Shown here: positions 26,628 to 36,043 of the stretch, piece by piece
How positions within the stretch are numbered: position 1 is the stretch's first letter
Layout: the number at the start of each line of letters is the position of its first letter
Origin: Kineosporia babensis
GTDB taxonomy: Bacteria; Actinomycetota; Actinomycetes; Actinomycetales; Kineosporiaceae
Assembly (NCBI RefSeq): GCF_021129305.1
Contig: NZ_JAJOMB010000032.1
Location: 1-64,000 of the forward strand
DNA: 64,000 bases
Direction of reading: 5' to 3'
Program-made: the position numbers and the translations under genes
The notes under the pieces: model-generated
The model's database searches: none
What the model saw: the letters and a program-made list of their open reading frames with translations, nothing else
Told to the model about the DNA's origin: nothing

Positions 26628-28573
26628 GTGTGCCACGAGCACAGAGAGTGAGGTCAGTGATGAGGTAGGTGGCCTCGTTCGATGTGGTGCTGCGCAGGTG
26701 ATGAAGGTTTTGTGGCCCTTCGGGGCCGTTCTGCGAGGGACGGCTTCAAACCGCCTCGAGCTGCGTTGGCTGAAGACCGTCGTGGTGAGCGTCGAGGAAA
26801 AGGCGCACGAGATGCGTCAGGTGGGGACCGAGAAGATGAGCGCAAGCGAATCACTGCTGACGTGCCGAAAACCTATCAAGTGGCATCAGAACCGCGGATG
26901 TTGATATGCCCGCGGGATGAGTCTGGCGGATATCTCGCTTACTGGCCAGGCGGTGCCCGGCATGGAGGTGACATGAGCTCGGTCTGCGGCGTCTGCGTGG
27001 AACGTGGGAAGGCGTGTCCGGAAAATCGGAGCCTGGGTTGAGTTCTGGAGAGGGAGAGTTCCAAGCGAAACGAAAACGTGAGGAACGGAGTACCGTCGCC
27101 GGGCGCGCATTCGGACCGGCCCATAGTAGTGATGAACGGCCTGTAATGGGTCGGGAGCGAAGGGGTCGGGTCGTTCGTGACTGTGTTCGTCCGATCAACC
27201 GGGAAGCCCGGAAGGGCTGGCCGGGAGGAGTCGCGTGGACGAGTTGAAATCGTCAGGCAAGTCGTTCGATATTTCCAAGTGGGAAGTGTGGGAGGCATGG
27301 AAGAAGGTCAAGGCCAACAGGGGAGCGCCAGGCGTTGACGGCTGCACTGTGGACGATTTCGAGAAGGACCTGAAGAACAATCTGTATCGGGTCTGGAACC
27401 GGATGTCCTCGGGCAGCTACTTTCCGCCACCTGTGCGTGCGGTGGAGATACCGAAGGCGCATGGGAACGGGGTTCGGGTCCTTGGGGTTCCGACCGTGGC
27501 TGACCGGGTCGCTCAGACGGTGGTGGCAAGCAGGCTGGAGGCGGAGGTCGAGGCGATCTTTCATCCGGACTCCTATGGCTATCGTCCTGGGCGATCCGCG
27601 CTGGATGCGGTTGGGGTGTGTCGCACGCGTAGTTGGCGCTGGGACTGGGTTGTCGATCTCGACATCGAGAAGTTCTTCGACAGCGTCCCGTGGGATCTGC
27701 TCCTGAAAGCGGTGGAAGCGCATACCGACCAGCCGTGGGTTCTGCTCTATGTGCGGCGATGGCTTGCCGCGCCGATGCAGTCCTCGGACGGGGCGGTGCG
27801 CCAGCGGGATCGTGGAACCCCTCAGGGGTCAGCGGTTTCGCCGGTGTTGGCGAATCTGTTCCTGCACTATGCGTTTGACGCCTGGATGGCTCGTGAGCAT
27901 CCGGGCGTTGCGTTCGAGCGCTACGTGGACGACGCGGTGGTGCACTGCGTCAGCGAACGCCAGGCCCGCAAGATGGTCCAGGCGATTTCGGAACGGATGG
28001 TCGAGGTCGGGCTGCGTCTGCACCCGGCCAAGACGAGGATCGTGTACTGCAAGGACTCCAACCGGCCGGGAACCTACCCGCAGAAGGAGTTCACGTTCTT
28101 GGGGTTCACGTTCCGTCCGCGCAAGTCGCGCAACAGAGCCGGCGTCAGCTTCGTCCGGTTCCTGCCCGCGATCAGCAAGGACGCCCTGAAAAGAATCAGT
28201 CGGCAGGTCCGTTCATGGCGGATCCACCGGCGCACCGGTCAATCCTTCGCCCAGATCGCGCAGGCCATCAACCCGGTCGTGCGGGGCTGGATGAACTACT
28301 ACGGTGCGTTCTATCGCACCGAGCTCCATGGTCTCCTGCGGCGCATCAATACCTACCTGGTGCGCTGGATCCGACGGAAGTACAAGCGGCTGGCCGGTCT
28401 TCGCAAAGCCCTGGCATGTCTGAACGGGATCTCCCAGAGATATCCCCGGATGTTCGTGCACTGGCAGTGGACCGCGAAAGCCTGGTGACCAGAACGACAA
28501 GAGCCCGGTGACGGGAGACTGTCACGCCGGGACCTGAGGGAGCCGGGGGCTGAGATGCCCCCGGCTACCCGCC
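26628..28573 (+). mobile_element. Group II intron, full length, antisense to an IS3-type transposase gene
   Basis: The 5' end GTGTG (26628) fits the GTGYG consensus. At the 3' end, domain V is CCCGGTGAC (28504-28512), loop, GTCACGCCGGG with a two-base GC bulge. Domain VI is GGGAGCCGGGGGC, loop TGAGAT, GCCCCCGGCT-A-CCC with bulged branch-point A at 28567. Joining 26627 to 28574 restores the transposase frame across the junction (LVG-DITYIP), which supports these limits to within a few bases. The 600 bases before the ORF carry the structured domains I-IV, for example GGCCCTTCGGGGCC and the run GGAGCGAAGGGG. The transposase is on the opposite strand, so splicing cannot repair its mRNA. Confidence 0.8.
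27235..28488 (+). CDS. ltrA: Group II intron reverse transcriptase/maturase
   Basis: 417 residues from GTG 27235 with GGGAGGAG seven bases upstream. RT motifs in order: NRGAPGVDGCTVDDF, VLGVPTVADRVAQ, FHPDSYGYRPGRSALDA, VVDLDIEKFFDSVPWD, RGTPQGSAVSPVLANLFL and the catalytic YVDD at 230-233. The maturase part (GIIM) shows VVRGWMNYYGAFYRTELHG and ends FVHWQWTAKAW. There is no HNH endonuclease domain, so target cutting would rely on other means, as in En-minus intron classes. All catalytic residues are present, so the intron may be active. Confidence 0.92.
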   Translation: MDELKSSGKSFDISKWEVWEAWKKVKANRGAPGVDGCTVDDFEKDLKNNLYRVWNRMSSGSYFPPPVRAVEIPKAHGNGVRVLGVPTVADRVAQTVVASRLEAEVEAIFHPDSYGYRPGRSALDAVGVCRTRSWRWDWVVDLDIEKFFDSVPWDLLLKAVEAHTDQPWVLLYVRRWLAAPMQSSDGAVRQRDRGTPQGSAVSPVLANLFLHYAFDAWMAREHPGVAFERYVDDAVVHCVSERQARKMVQAISERMVEVGLRLHPAKTRIVYCKDSNRPGTYPQKEFTFLGFTFRPRKSRNRAGVSFVRFLPAISKDALKRISRQVRSWRIHRRTGQSFAQIAQAINPVVRGWMNYYGAFYRTELHGLLRRINTYLVRWIRRKYKRLAGLRKALACLNGISQRYPRMFVHWQWTAKAW

Positions 28574-28830
28574 CCGACGAGTTTCATTCCCGGCGCGGGC
28601 GCGGTGAAATCGCGTCGGACCAGGTCCGGGACTGCGCAGGCGTCGCCGGTGATCGTGGTGACCGGCCGGAACGGGCGGGACTGGCCTCCAGGCCCAGCTC
28701 GCGCATCAGGTCTCTGACCAGCTCAGGACCGGCAGGCACGCTCATCCGGGCCAGCTCGGCCTGACCCGCCGGTAGCCGTAGGTGGCGTCAGAATCCTCGA
28801 AGATCTGGGTGATGATCACCTTCGAGCCCG
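28574..28830 (-). pseudogene. Upstream piece of the IS3-type transposase split by the intron
   Basis: Minus-strand peptides SKVIITQIFEDSDATYGYRR, ELARMSVPAGPELVRDLMRE and RDFTAPAPGMKLVG run up to the intron boundary and are continued by DITYIPTG on its other side. Two or more frameshifts lie inside (for example near 28770 and 28680). It is a dead transposase; orfA is not found. Confidence 0.7.
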
Positions 28831-28943
28831 CCGAACGGCGTCGAGGGGGCGCGGGTGTCACGGTGAGCACGAGCGGAAGAGGACGGGCAGTGCTCGGGGC
28901 AGTGGCTCCGGGCCCGAGACCACGCCTCGAGCCCGGGAAAGGT

Positions 28944-30425
28944 TCAGGACAAGAGGATCTCCGGCTTACCCGTCTGGACGGTCACCACGATCAGGTCGGT
29001 GAACTCCGAGATGAGTTCCGGCCCGGTACGACCCCAGCCGCTGTCGCGTACCCCGCCCAGTGGCAGGTGGATCTCTTCGCCGACGGACGGTGCGTTCACG
29101 CGCACGTACCCGGCCCTCAGCTGAGAACCGATGCGCGCCGCCCGGTCCGGATCCCCGGAGAGCACGCTCGCCACCAGCCCGTACTCCGTGCTGTTGGCGA
29201 CGGCCAGTGCCTCTTCCTCCGAGTCCACCGGCTGCACCACGACAACGGGGCCGAAGGTCTCCTCGTGGTCGACGGTCGCGCTCGCCGGAACGTCGACCAG
29301 AACGGTCGGGGCGTACACCTGCCCTTCGTGGGTCCCACCGGTGAGCACCTTCGCCCCCATGGCAACGGCCTCCCGGACCCGCCCGTCCACCGTCGCCAGT
29401 GCCTGCGGCGTGATCAGCGGGCCGACAAATGTCTTCGGGTCGAGCGGGTCGCCCTGCGTCAGCCTGGCCGCCTCGTCCACCAGTCGCGCGGTGAAGTCCT
29501 TGTACACGTCGCGGTGGACGATGAGCTTTCGCGTGTTCATGCAGATCTGTCCCTGGTGGAAGAACGCGCTGAAAGTAGCTACCCGCGCGGCGTATTCCAC
29601 ATCCACGTCGTCCATCACGATCATCGGGTTGTACCCGCCGAGCTCCAGCACCGAGCGCTTGAGTGCGGCACCTGCGCGCTCGGCGAGGTGGCGTCCGGTC
29701 GCCACGCTGCCGACGAAGTTGATGCATCGAACGTTCGGGTTGTCGAAGAACTCGTCCGCGACCGGTCCCGCCTCGCCGGGGGCGTGCGTGACCACGTTGA
29801 CGACTCCTGGAGGGAAGCCGGCCTCGTCCACGACCTCCGCGATCAACAGCCCCGCCGAGAGCGGCGCCAGTTCGGAGGGCTTGATCACCACGGTGTTGCC
29901 GGTGATGAGGGGGGCCAGCGCCGCTCGCCAGCTCAGCGTCGCGGCGCCGTTCCACGGCATGATGTTCGCGACCACGCCGAGAGGCCGACGTTCGACATGG
30001 TTGCGAACGCCCGGCAGATCGGAGGGCAGCAGCTCGCCGTTGGGAAGGTATCCCCAGGCGGCGACCTGGGTCATCAGATCGCGAAGCAGCCCGATCTGGA
30101 AGTTGGCGTTCGGCGCGCTGGCCCCCGTTTCCCGGGCCAGGGCGGCCACCAGCTCCTTCTTGCGTCGTTCCACAACTGCTGCAGCGGCGCGCAGATATCC
30201 CGCCCGTTCGCCGGGCGTTGTGCGCGCCCACTCGGGAAAGGCCCTCTGCGCGGCCGCGATAGCCTCGGCCGTTTCGGACCGGCCGCAACGCGGGGCGAGA
30301 GCGTGGACTTCGCCGTTGTAGGGGTTGTGGTCCTCGAACGTGCCGGCGCTCGCGGTGCGCCACTTTCCGTCTGCGTACCAGCCGTACTCCGGCGCCGATC
30401 CTGAGCCGGCCTCTTGTCCAGGCAT
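28944..30425 (-). CDS. NAD(P)-dependent aldehyde dehydrogenase (aromatic-aldehyde type)
   Basis: 493 residues from ATG 30425, with GAGAGGA nine bases upstream. NAD-binding FVGSVATGRHLAERAG, Glu in LELGGYNP, and the catalytic Cys295 in GQICMNTRKL are all present. The sequence around the active site resembles benzaldehyde and vanillin dehydrogenases, so it may oxidise an aromatic aldehyde to the acid. The divergent LysR gene 105 bp away suggests substrate-induced expression, as in aromatic catabolic loci. Confidence 0.88.
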   Translation of the reverse strand: MPGQEAGSGSAPEYGWYADGKWRTASAGTFEDHNPYNGEVHALAPRCGRSETAEAIAAAQRAFPEWARTTPGERAGYLRAAAAVVERRKKELVAALARETGASAPNANFQIGLLRDLMTQVAAWGYLPNGELLPSDLPGVRNHVERRPLGVVANIMPWNGAATLSWRAALAPLITGNTVVIKPSELAPLSAGLLIAEVVDEAGFPPGVVNVVTHAPGEAGPVADEFFDNPNVRCINFVGSVATGRHLAERAGAALKRSVLELGGYNPMIVMDDVDVEYAARVATFSAFFHQGQICMNTRKLIVHRDVYKDFTARLVDEAARLTQGDPLDPKTFVGPLITPQALATVDGRVREAVAMGAKVLTGGTHEGQVYAPTVLVDVPASATVDHEETFGPVVVVQPVDSEEEALAVANSTEYGLVASVLSGDPDRAARIGSQLRAGYVRVNAPSVGEEIHLPLGGVRDSGWGRTGPELISEFTDLIVVTVQTGKPEILLS

Positions 30426-30530
30426 CGTGTGAATTCCTCTCCCGTGGGCTCTTTTCGTCCGGTGCTGTCGATTTTTCGCTCGCGCTGCGCATGCGTCAAA
30501 TGCATGTTGTGCAGTTATAGAATGACTGTC
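30426..30530. promoter_or_regulatory. Divergent promoter region with possible LysR box
   Basis: The gap holds TGCATGTTGTGCA (30501-30513), a TGCA-N5-TGCA dyad of the T-N11-A kind bound by LysR proteins, 20 bp before the LysR start. No experimental support. Confidence 0.4.
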
Positions 30531-31433
30531 ATGCATATCGAGAACGTCGATCTCAATCTGCTCAAGGCGCTGGAGGCGCTGCTGGCGGAGCGGCATGTGT
30601 CCCGGGCCGCTCTGCGCCTGAACCTCAGCCAGTCTGCGATGAGCCGCGCGCTGGCCCGTCTGCGCAAGACCTTCGGCGACGAACTGCTGGTTCCCGCAGA
30701 AGGGGGGTACGAGCTGACGCCCCGGGCGCGCGTCGTGAACGACGAGCTGACGGTTCTGTTGCCCCGTCTGCGAATGATGTTCGCGGGCAACGGCTTCGAC
30801 CCGAGAACGGCGACGAACACCATCCGGCTGGCGGCCAGTGACTACGCGACCGAAATGGTGTTCGACGACGGACTGATCCCGGAGTTCTTCCGTCGGGCGC
30901 CTCGGATGTCCCTGCACGTCGAACAGGTCTGGCCCACTACCTTCGACGACCTGGAGTACGGACGCGTCGACCTGGTTCTCGGCCCTCGGGTCACCACCGC
31001 GTCGATCGCCAGCCGGACGCTTTTCGTGGATGAATACGTCTGTGTGCTGGCCCGCGACCATCCACTGTCTGGCAAGACCCTGACACTGGAGGATCTTGCG
31101 AGCTATCCGCACGCGCGGGTGGCAATTCTCCCCAGCGAGCGGATGTGGGTGGACCGGCGTCTTGCGGAGTTGGGACTGCAGCCACGGTCGGGGCTTGCGG
31201 TCCCTTTCTTCTCCACCCTCCTGGCCGCGTTGTCCCACAGCACGATGATCGCGCTGGTGCCTGCTCGCTATGCGAAACGGCACCTGGGTGAACGGCTTGG
31301 CACGGCGACACTTCCGGCGGAGTTCGCGCCGTTCGACTACGCGATGCACTGGCATCCCCGGCTCAACGACGACCCGGCCCATCGTTGGCTTCGCGGCCTT
31401 CTTCTGGAAGTGAGCCATGCTGCCTACCCCTGA
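30531..31433 (+). CDS. LysR-family transcriptional regulator (NahR/NodD-like)
   Basis: 300 residues from ATG 30531 (MHIENVDLNLLKALEALLAE); ATG 30522 is also possible. The N-terminal winged HTH (AERHVSRAALRLNLSQSAMS) is of the NahR/NodD type. A periplasmic-binding-protein-like effector domain follows (LAASDYATEMVFDDGLIPEF, LSHSTMIALVPARYAKRH). It diverges from the aldehyde dehydrogenase, which it probably activates in response to an aromatic compound. Confidence 0.85.
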   Translation: MHIENVDLNLLKALEALLAERHVSRAALRLNLSQSAMSRALARLRKTFGDELLVPAEGGYELTPRARVVNDELTVLLPRLRMMFAGNGFDPRTATNTIRLAASDYATEMVFDDGLIPEFFRRAPRMSLHVEQVWPTTFDDLEYGRVDLVLGPRVTTASIASRTLFVDEYVCVLARDHPLSGKTLTLEDLASYPHARVAILPSERMWVDRRLAELGLQPRSGLAVPFFSTLLAALSHSTMIALVPARYAKRHLGERLGTATLPAEFAPFDYAMHWHPRLNDDPAHRWLRGLLLEVSHAAYP

Positions 31434-31585
31434 GAAGCATCTGCCTCGTAACTGATCTGGTGATCTGGGCGCCGATGGCGGACCAGCGCACAGATACGTC
31501 CGAAGTTGATCCAGCCGGAAATCCTCTGCACCTCTACGCCATCTGTGACATGCAAGTGCCACCTGTGGCGCTGTATCCTCCGGTG

Positions 31586-32185
31586 GTGGCCGAGAATCTG
31601 CGCGAGCGCACCCGCCGGGCGGTGCGGAAGGAGTTGTCCGCCGTCGCTTTGGATCTGTTCCTGGAGCAGGGGTACGAGGCGACCACCATCGAGCAGATCG
31701 CTACCGCGGCCGGTCTGTCGCGCCGCAGCTTCTTTCGCTACTTCGCGTCCAAGGAAGCCCTGATTCTCGGCAAGCTGGAGATCGGCAACGAGGACATGGT
31801 CCAGGCCCTCACCGAGCGCCCACCGCAGGAGCCGATCTGGACGAGCTTGCGCAGAGTCTTCGACGACGCGGTCGCGTACCAGTCGGATTCCCGTCAGCGG
31901 GAGCGGGGCCTGCGACTGCAGGAGATCATTGGTGCCAGTCCGATGCTCGCCGGTGCGCAGGCCACCCAGTTCGCAGCCTTGCAGAGCGAACTGGTCGCAG
32001 TCCTGCGGGAACGCTCACCGCAGACTCCCGAACTGGAGATTCGATCATTGGTCAGCGCGGCCTTCGCCTGCCTGCAGGTTGCGCTCGCGGTGCCCGCGCA
32101 GGACGGTGGCCCGGCCCTGGGTGAGATCTTGGATCGTTCGATGGCCGCGCTGCGGCCGTTGGGTGCCCAGGACACGTCGGACTGA
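31586..32185 (+). CDS. TetR-family regulator
   Basis: 199 residues from GTG 31586; the open frame extends further upstream without similarity. HTH: ALDLFLEQGYEATTIEQIAT and AAGLSRRSFFRYFASKEALI. The C-terminus is helical (VFDDAVAYQSDSRQRERGLR). It follows the LysR gene on the same strand by 152 bp. No divergent partner is seen, so its target may be distant or lost in the decayed region to the right. Confidence 0.8.
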   Translation: MAENLRERTRRAVRKELSAVALDLFLEQGYEATTIEQIATAAGLSRRSFFRYFASKEALILGKLEIGNEDMVQALTERPPQEPIWTSLRRVFDDAVAYQSDSRQRERGLRLQEIIGASPMLAGAQATQFAALQSELVAVLRERSPQTPELEIRSLVSAAFACLQVALAVPAQDGGPALGEILDRSMAALRPLGAQDTSD

Positions 32186-32286
32186 AACCGATCTGCTTCA
32201 CTGCCGGCAGCCGTGCAGGAACAACCGCACGTGGGCGCTCAGAAGACCCATAGGACGAGTCGGACCGGCGACCATGCCGTTGCGGA

Positions 32287-32796
32287 GTGGACGGAAGGAG
32301 ACGACTGCTCAATGTGGCGACTCTGATTCCGGGCCTGCTGCTCGCCTACTACACGGATGGATTCTTCGGCAGTCGGACCGTGGCGGCGAATACCCTGATC
32401 GACGGGCTCGTGTCACCAGGCGATCAGTCCGTGATGAAAATGGACGTCTCGGAGGCGCTCGTGGCGCAGATCCGGATCTCGCTGGCCTCGATCCTGCTGC
32501 TTCTGGTCCTGCAGGCCGTCGTCGCGGTCCTGGTCATGGTGCTGCTAGCGGTGTTGCGGGTGATGACTGCGGTGCGTCAGTTCGCGCTGGTCGCAGGCGG
32601 TCAGCGCGGCGGTGGGGAATGGGGTAGTAGTTGCACTACTCGCTGCTGTTCAGCCGTGTTCGTGGCTGCGGAGGCAGCGCCTGTGATGAGCGCGAGGTGG
32701 CAGAGGCTCAAGCATCGGTCCATGGCCTTCCGCGATCAGAAGGGTGTGCCCGGAAAGGGTTGCCCGGCTGGTGGCGGGGCGCTCGTGAAGCGATGA
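32287..32796 (+). CDS. Putative small membrane protein, possibly truncated
   Basis: The open frame from GTG 32287 (or GTG 32314) has two hydrophobic segments, LNVATLIPGLLLAYYTDGFF and ASILLLLVLQAVVAVLVMVL. The first 105 residues have coding-like composition. After about 32600 it turns into Cys/Gly/Arg-rich sequence without coding character, so the true C-terminus was probably lost in a rearrangement. GGAAGGAG at 32292-32299 could serve GTG 32314. No family is recognised. Confidence 0.35.
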   Translation: MDGRRRLLNVATLIPGLLLAYYTDGFFGSRTVAANTLIDGLVSPGDQSVMKMDVSEALVAQIRISLASILLLLVLQAVVAVLVMVLLAVLRVMTAVRQFALVAGGQRGGGEWGSSCTTRCCSAVFVAAEAAPVMSARWQRLKHRSMAFRDQKGVPGKGCPAGGGALVKR

Positions 32797-32799
32797 CGC

Positions 32800-33111
32800 C
32801 CTGGGCGCGGGGTGCGTAGTTGACCCACTTCGGTGAACGCTCAGCCGAAAGCGGCCTGGTCCCAGACGATCGGCCGCGCACGCCTGGGTACAAGATCCAG
32901 GTCAGGAAAGACCGCCGGACACCCCGCGATCCGGCGCGCTACTACCTCCAAAAGCAATTCAAACAATGGACGATTGGGAGGACACGGCGGGGCACCCAGC
33001 GCTGGCGTGCGGGGCCCGGGAGCCCTCGGTCCTCGGCGGCCGGGCGCCACAGACCAGAGCCCCGGCCCAGAGCCCCAGCCCAGTGACGCGTCCTTCGAGA
33101 GCCGAACGGCG
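32800..33111. other. No recognisable gene
   Basis: GC-rich spacer with short frames in all phases, none with a motif. It probably represents rearranged DNA between the membrane-protein fragment and the dehydrogenase relic. Confidence 0.35.
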
Positions 33112-33433
33112 CCTGGCCGACTTCGCCGACCTGGGCGCCGTCCGCGAACTGGCTGGCAAGCTCCTGGCCGACCACTCGCGGATCGACGTGCTGGCCAACA
33201 ACGCCGGCGGGGTGTTCGGCAACCAGCGCCAGGTCACCACCGACGGGCACGAGCTGACCTTCCAGGTGAATTACCTGGCCTCGTTCCTGCTCACCGAGCG
33301 CCTGATCACCTCGCGCGGCCGGGTGGTCAACACCTCGAGCCAGGGCAACCGGCTGGGCCGGATCGACCTGTCCGTGGAACGCCTCGATGGCGGTTTTGAG
33401 CTGACCGGCCTAGGGCCAATACCGTTCGCCTGA
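33112..33433 (+). pseudogene. Short-chain dehydrogenase relic
   Basis: LADFADLGAVRELAGKLLAD then HSRIDVLANNAGGVFGNQRQ and SFLLTERLITSRGRVVNTSS show the NNAG motif and the catalytic-Ser strand of an SDR. The Gly-rich N-terminus and the Y-x-x-x-K segment are both missing, and the frame ends in unrelated LTGLGPIPFA. It cannot be active. Confidence 0.65.
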
Positions 33434-33503
33434 GACCGTTTCAGTGTGTTCTCGGTGGGTGGCTCGTGCTGGCGAGGCCAAACCGGGATCACGCTGTTCC
33501 TGC

Positions 33504-34406
33504 TCAGCGCAGCCCGGTGATCGCCTGCGCCGGTCGCCGGGCTTGTTCCAGGTGCGCCGCCCCTGGCCCCGCCAGCCACTGCGGGAAGGTCAGCAGGAAT
33601 GGGAACCGGGCTCGCAGGGCGGCCAGGTCCGCGTGTCCGGCCAGACGCCCGTTGTCGGCCAGTTCGCCGGTCTGTCCCAGTAGCTCGGGTGCAAACCGAC
33701 GGTAACGGACCGGACTGCCGATCGCGACGGCAAGATGCCCGGCCAGTTCGTTGCCGGTCACCTCGTCCCCGGCGATCTCGAAGGTCTGGCCGACGTACCG
33801 TTCGGGGTCGGCGAAGACCGCGGCGACGATCCGGCCGATGTCGCGCACCGCGATGAACTGCAGGGCCCGCTCTGGCCGCATCAGGTAAGAGATCTGCCCC
33901 TTGTCCAGGCCCATTCCCGGCAACAGGACCGTGTCCATGAAGCCGGCCGGTCGGACGATCGTGGTGAGTAGGTTCAGCGTGCGCAGATGGTCCTCGATCC
34001 GGCTCTTGACATCCAGATGAGGAACGCCGGTGGGCGTCGCGCCTGCGGCGACCGTCGAGGTGTGGACGAGGTGGGCCACCCCGGCGTGCTGCGCGGCCTC
34101 GCCCACGTTCTTCGCGAAGCTGAACTCGTCCTCGATGGTCAGGCCGCTTCCGGCCTGCCCCGGGCTGGGCTGGACGCTGAAGAGGCCGTGCGCACCGGCG
34201 AAGGCCGCCCGTAACGACCGCGGATCGCCCAGGTCGCCCCGCACGGTCTCGACCCCGGCACGAACCAGTGCCTCGGCCTTGGCGCTCTCCGGGTCCCGGA
34301 CCACTGCACGGACCGCCCAGCTCTCGGCACGGAGCGCTGCCGCGACGGCGCCGCCCTGCTGACCGGTGGCCCCCAGCACGACGATGATTTTGCTGCTGTT
34401 GCTCAT
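33504..34406 (-). CDS. NmrA-like NAD(P)-binding protein (atypical SDR)
   Basis: 300 residues from ATG 34406. Dinucleotide-binding IIVVLGATGQQGGAVAAALR matches the GATGxQG motif of NmrA proteins, and the substrate half carries LTTIVRPAGFMDTVLLPGM and FAVRDIGRI-like IAVRDIGRIVAAVFADPE. Members sense NADP(H) redox state or reduce quinones. Lack of a Y-x-x-x-K pair points to a sensor or quinone reductase role. It diverges from a TetR gene with only 40 bp between starts, so one short promoter region serves both. Confidence 0.85.
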   Translation of the reverse strand: MSNSSKIIVVLGATGQQGGAVAAALRAESWAVRAVVRDPESAKAEALVRAGVETVRGDLGDPRSLRAAFAGAHGLFSVQPSPGQAGSGLTIEDEFSFAKNVGEAAQHAGVAHLVHTSTVAAGATPTGVPHLDVKSRIEDHLRTLNLLTTIVRPAGFMDTVLLPGMGLDKGQISYLMRPERALQFIAVRDIGRIVAAVFADPERYVGQTFEIAGDEVTGNELAGHLAVAIGSPVRYRRFAPELLGQTGELADNGRLAGHADLAALRARFPFLLTFPQWLAGPGAAHLEQARRPAQAITGLR

Positions 34407-34446
34407 GCCCGGGAACGTAATCAAGCGGGTTTGCCGTTGAGCCGAA

Positions 34447-35076
34447 GTGACAGCAACGCCGTATCAAGTGAGAGACGCCGTCCGCTCGGACGCCCGCGAC
34501 AACCGCGAGCGCGTCCTGGCCGTCGCGCGGGCGACCTTCGCGGCCGAGGGCGTGGACGTCCCGATTCGCGAGATCGCCCGCCGGGCCGAGGTTTCGGCTG
34601 CCACTGTCTACCGCCACTTCGCCACGAAGCAGGCCCTGCTCGCCGAGGCGTTCGCCGGGCGCGCCGCCACTTGTGCGGCGATCGTCGCACGGGGCGTGGC
34701 CGACGACGACGCCTGGGCCGGGTTCTGCCAGGTGATCGAGCAGATGATGGCTCTGCACGCGCTCGAGCGGGGTTTCGCCCGCAGCTACACCTCGGCACTC
34801 AACGCACCGGCCGAACTGGCGGCCGAGCGGGATCGCACCCGGCGTGCGTTGCTCGGTCTGCTGCGGCGGGCCAAGCAGCAGGGGTCGCTGCGCGAGGAGG
34901 TCGAAATCGAGGACATCAGCCTGGCTCTGATGGCCAACGACGGGATCCGCGCCGACACCCCGAAGGCCCGGGCGGCAGCCTCCCGCCGGTTCGCCGCTTT
35001 CATGCTGCAATCGTTCCACGCCGGCCAGGCCCGGATCCCACTGCCCCCGGCGGTCCGTTTGCCCGCCACCGGCTAG
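34447..35076 (+). CDS. TetR-family regulator divergent from NmrA gene
   Basis: 209 residues from GTG 34447. HTH: VARATFAAEGVDVPIREIAR and RAEVSAATVYRHFATKQALL. The C-terminal domain (AGFCQVIEQMMALHALERGF) is of the helical SCO-type found in regulators of reductases. The 40-bp gap to the NmrA start leaves room only for overlapping promoters, so repression of both by this protein is likely. Confidence 0.85.
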   Translation: MTATPYQVRDAVRSDARDNRERVLAVARATFAAEGVDVPIREIARRAEVSAATVYRHFATKQALLAEAFAGRAATCAAIVARGVADDDAWAGFCQVIEQMMALHALERGFARSYTSALNAPAELAAERDRTRRALLGLLRRAKQQGSLREEVEIEDISLALMANDGIRADTPKARAAASRRFAAFMLQSFHAGQARIPLPPAVRLPATG

Positions 35077-35963
35077 TAGCGCGTTGTCGGGTTCGGGACG
35101 ATTTGGTGGCATGGGGCAGATCCCACGCCAGGTCGCGATCGGGTACTGGGCCTGTCCGAGTAGCCGGTTCAAACAGAACGTGATCATGGCGTGTGTCATT
35201 CTCGTGGTGGAGGAGAACCAGGGGCCGCGGCGGCGATGTCGCCGGTGCTCCAGCGGCGCAGGGCTTTGAAGGTGGCCTTCAGGAGCGTAGGTGCTCCATC
35301 GCATCGGTGAAATCGTCCACGAAATAGGCGGTGTGGTGCGCGATCCCGCCTGGGCCTGCTTGCCAGGGCGTGCCCGTCGATCCGCTGGATCAGGTGCCGG
35401 GCCGATCTGACGACATCGGTTACCACGTAGGCGGTCCGGCAGAAGGAATCAGATGTTGCGCATCGGGTTCACGTCCACTTCGGCGTGTGCGTCAGGCCCT
35501 GAGCCGACTTTTCTGAACGATCAGACCATCCCCATGGATGGTTGGCACCCGCCGTCCGGCGGTCCGGTGGCCCCGCGCCCGGGTATTCCACAGTCTGTGG
35601 GCGGTCTCCAGCATTTTGGCCGAGAGCTGGTCGAACCGGGCGAGATGCGGGGGAGGATCGGTGATCTGATCGATGCTAGCGGCGAGAAGAACTGCCAATC
35701 CTAGTGTCTCGGCATCGAGGACCGGCGCGTCGGCGGTGGTCGGCCGATAGGCGACGACAGCTCTCTTCAGGGATGTGTGCATGCTCAGCGTCGGGAGCTC
35801 GGGGCCGATCCCGATCCGGGCGGCCCTCGGGGTGCAGGGCTATGGCCTCACCCGAGGTGTAGAAGGCGCGCAACGGCCCGACGACCGCGGAACTGCCCGT
35901 AGCAGAGTTGAACCGGTAGGCCAGGAGTGGCCTTTCCGACCTCAGCGGAACCGAGACCAAAGC
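35077..35963. other. Decayed region, no intact gene
   Basis: Fragments only. On the minus strand near 35290-35360, IAHHTAYFVDDFTDAMEHLR resembles the start of a glyoxalase/VOC domain and ends at a stop. A minus-strand frame at 35492-35782 has plausible composition (ADAPVLDAETLGLAVLLAAS, then HLARFDQLSAKMLETAHRLW) but no known motif and no good ribosome site. Both are likely gene debris. Confidence 0.35.
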
Positions 35964-35979
35964 TGACACTTGAGTGTCA
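35964..35979. promoter_or_regulatory. Palindrome upstream of the SDR gene
   Basis: TGACACTTGAGTGTCA, perfect 7-bp arms around TG, 64 bp before the SDR start. It is a likely operator, but no regulator lies directly beside it. Confidence 0.5.
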
Positions 35980-36043
35980 TGATCGGCCTTGGTGTGCCAT
36001 CATCGGATCGTTCGTGGCGACTCGTTCCTAGAGGAGAACTTGC

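Noticed and set aside
28782-30404. A 540-codon plus-strand frame opposite the aldehyde dehydrogenase
   Set aside because: All conserved dehydrogenase motifs are on the minus strand; the plus frame has none.
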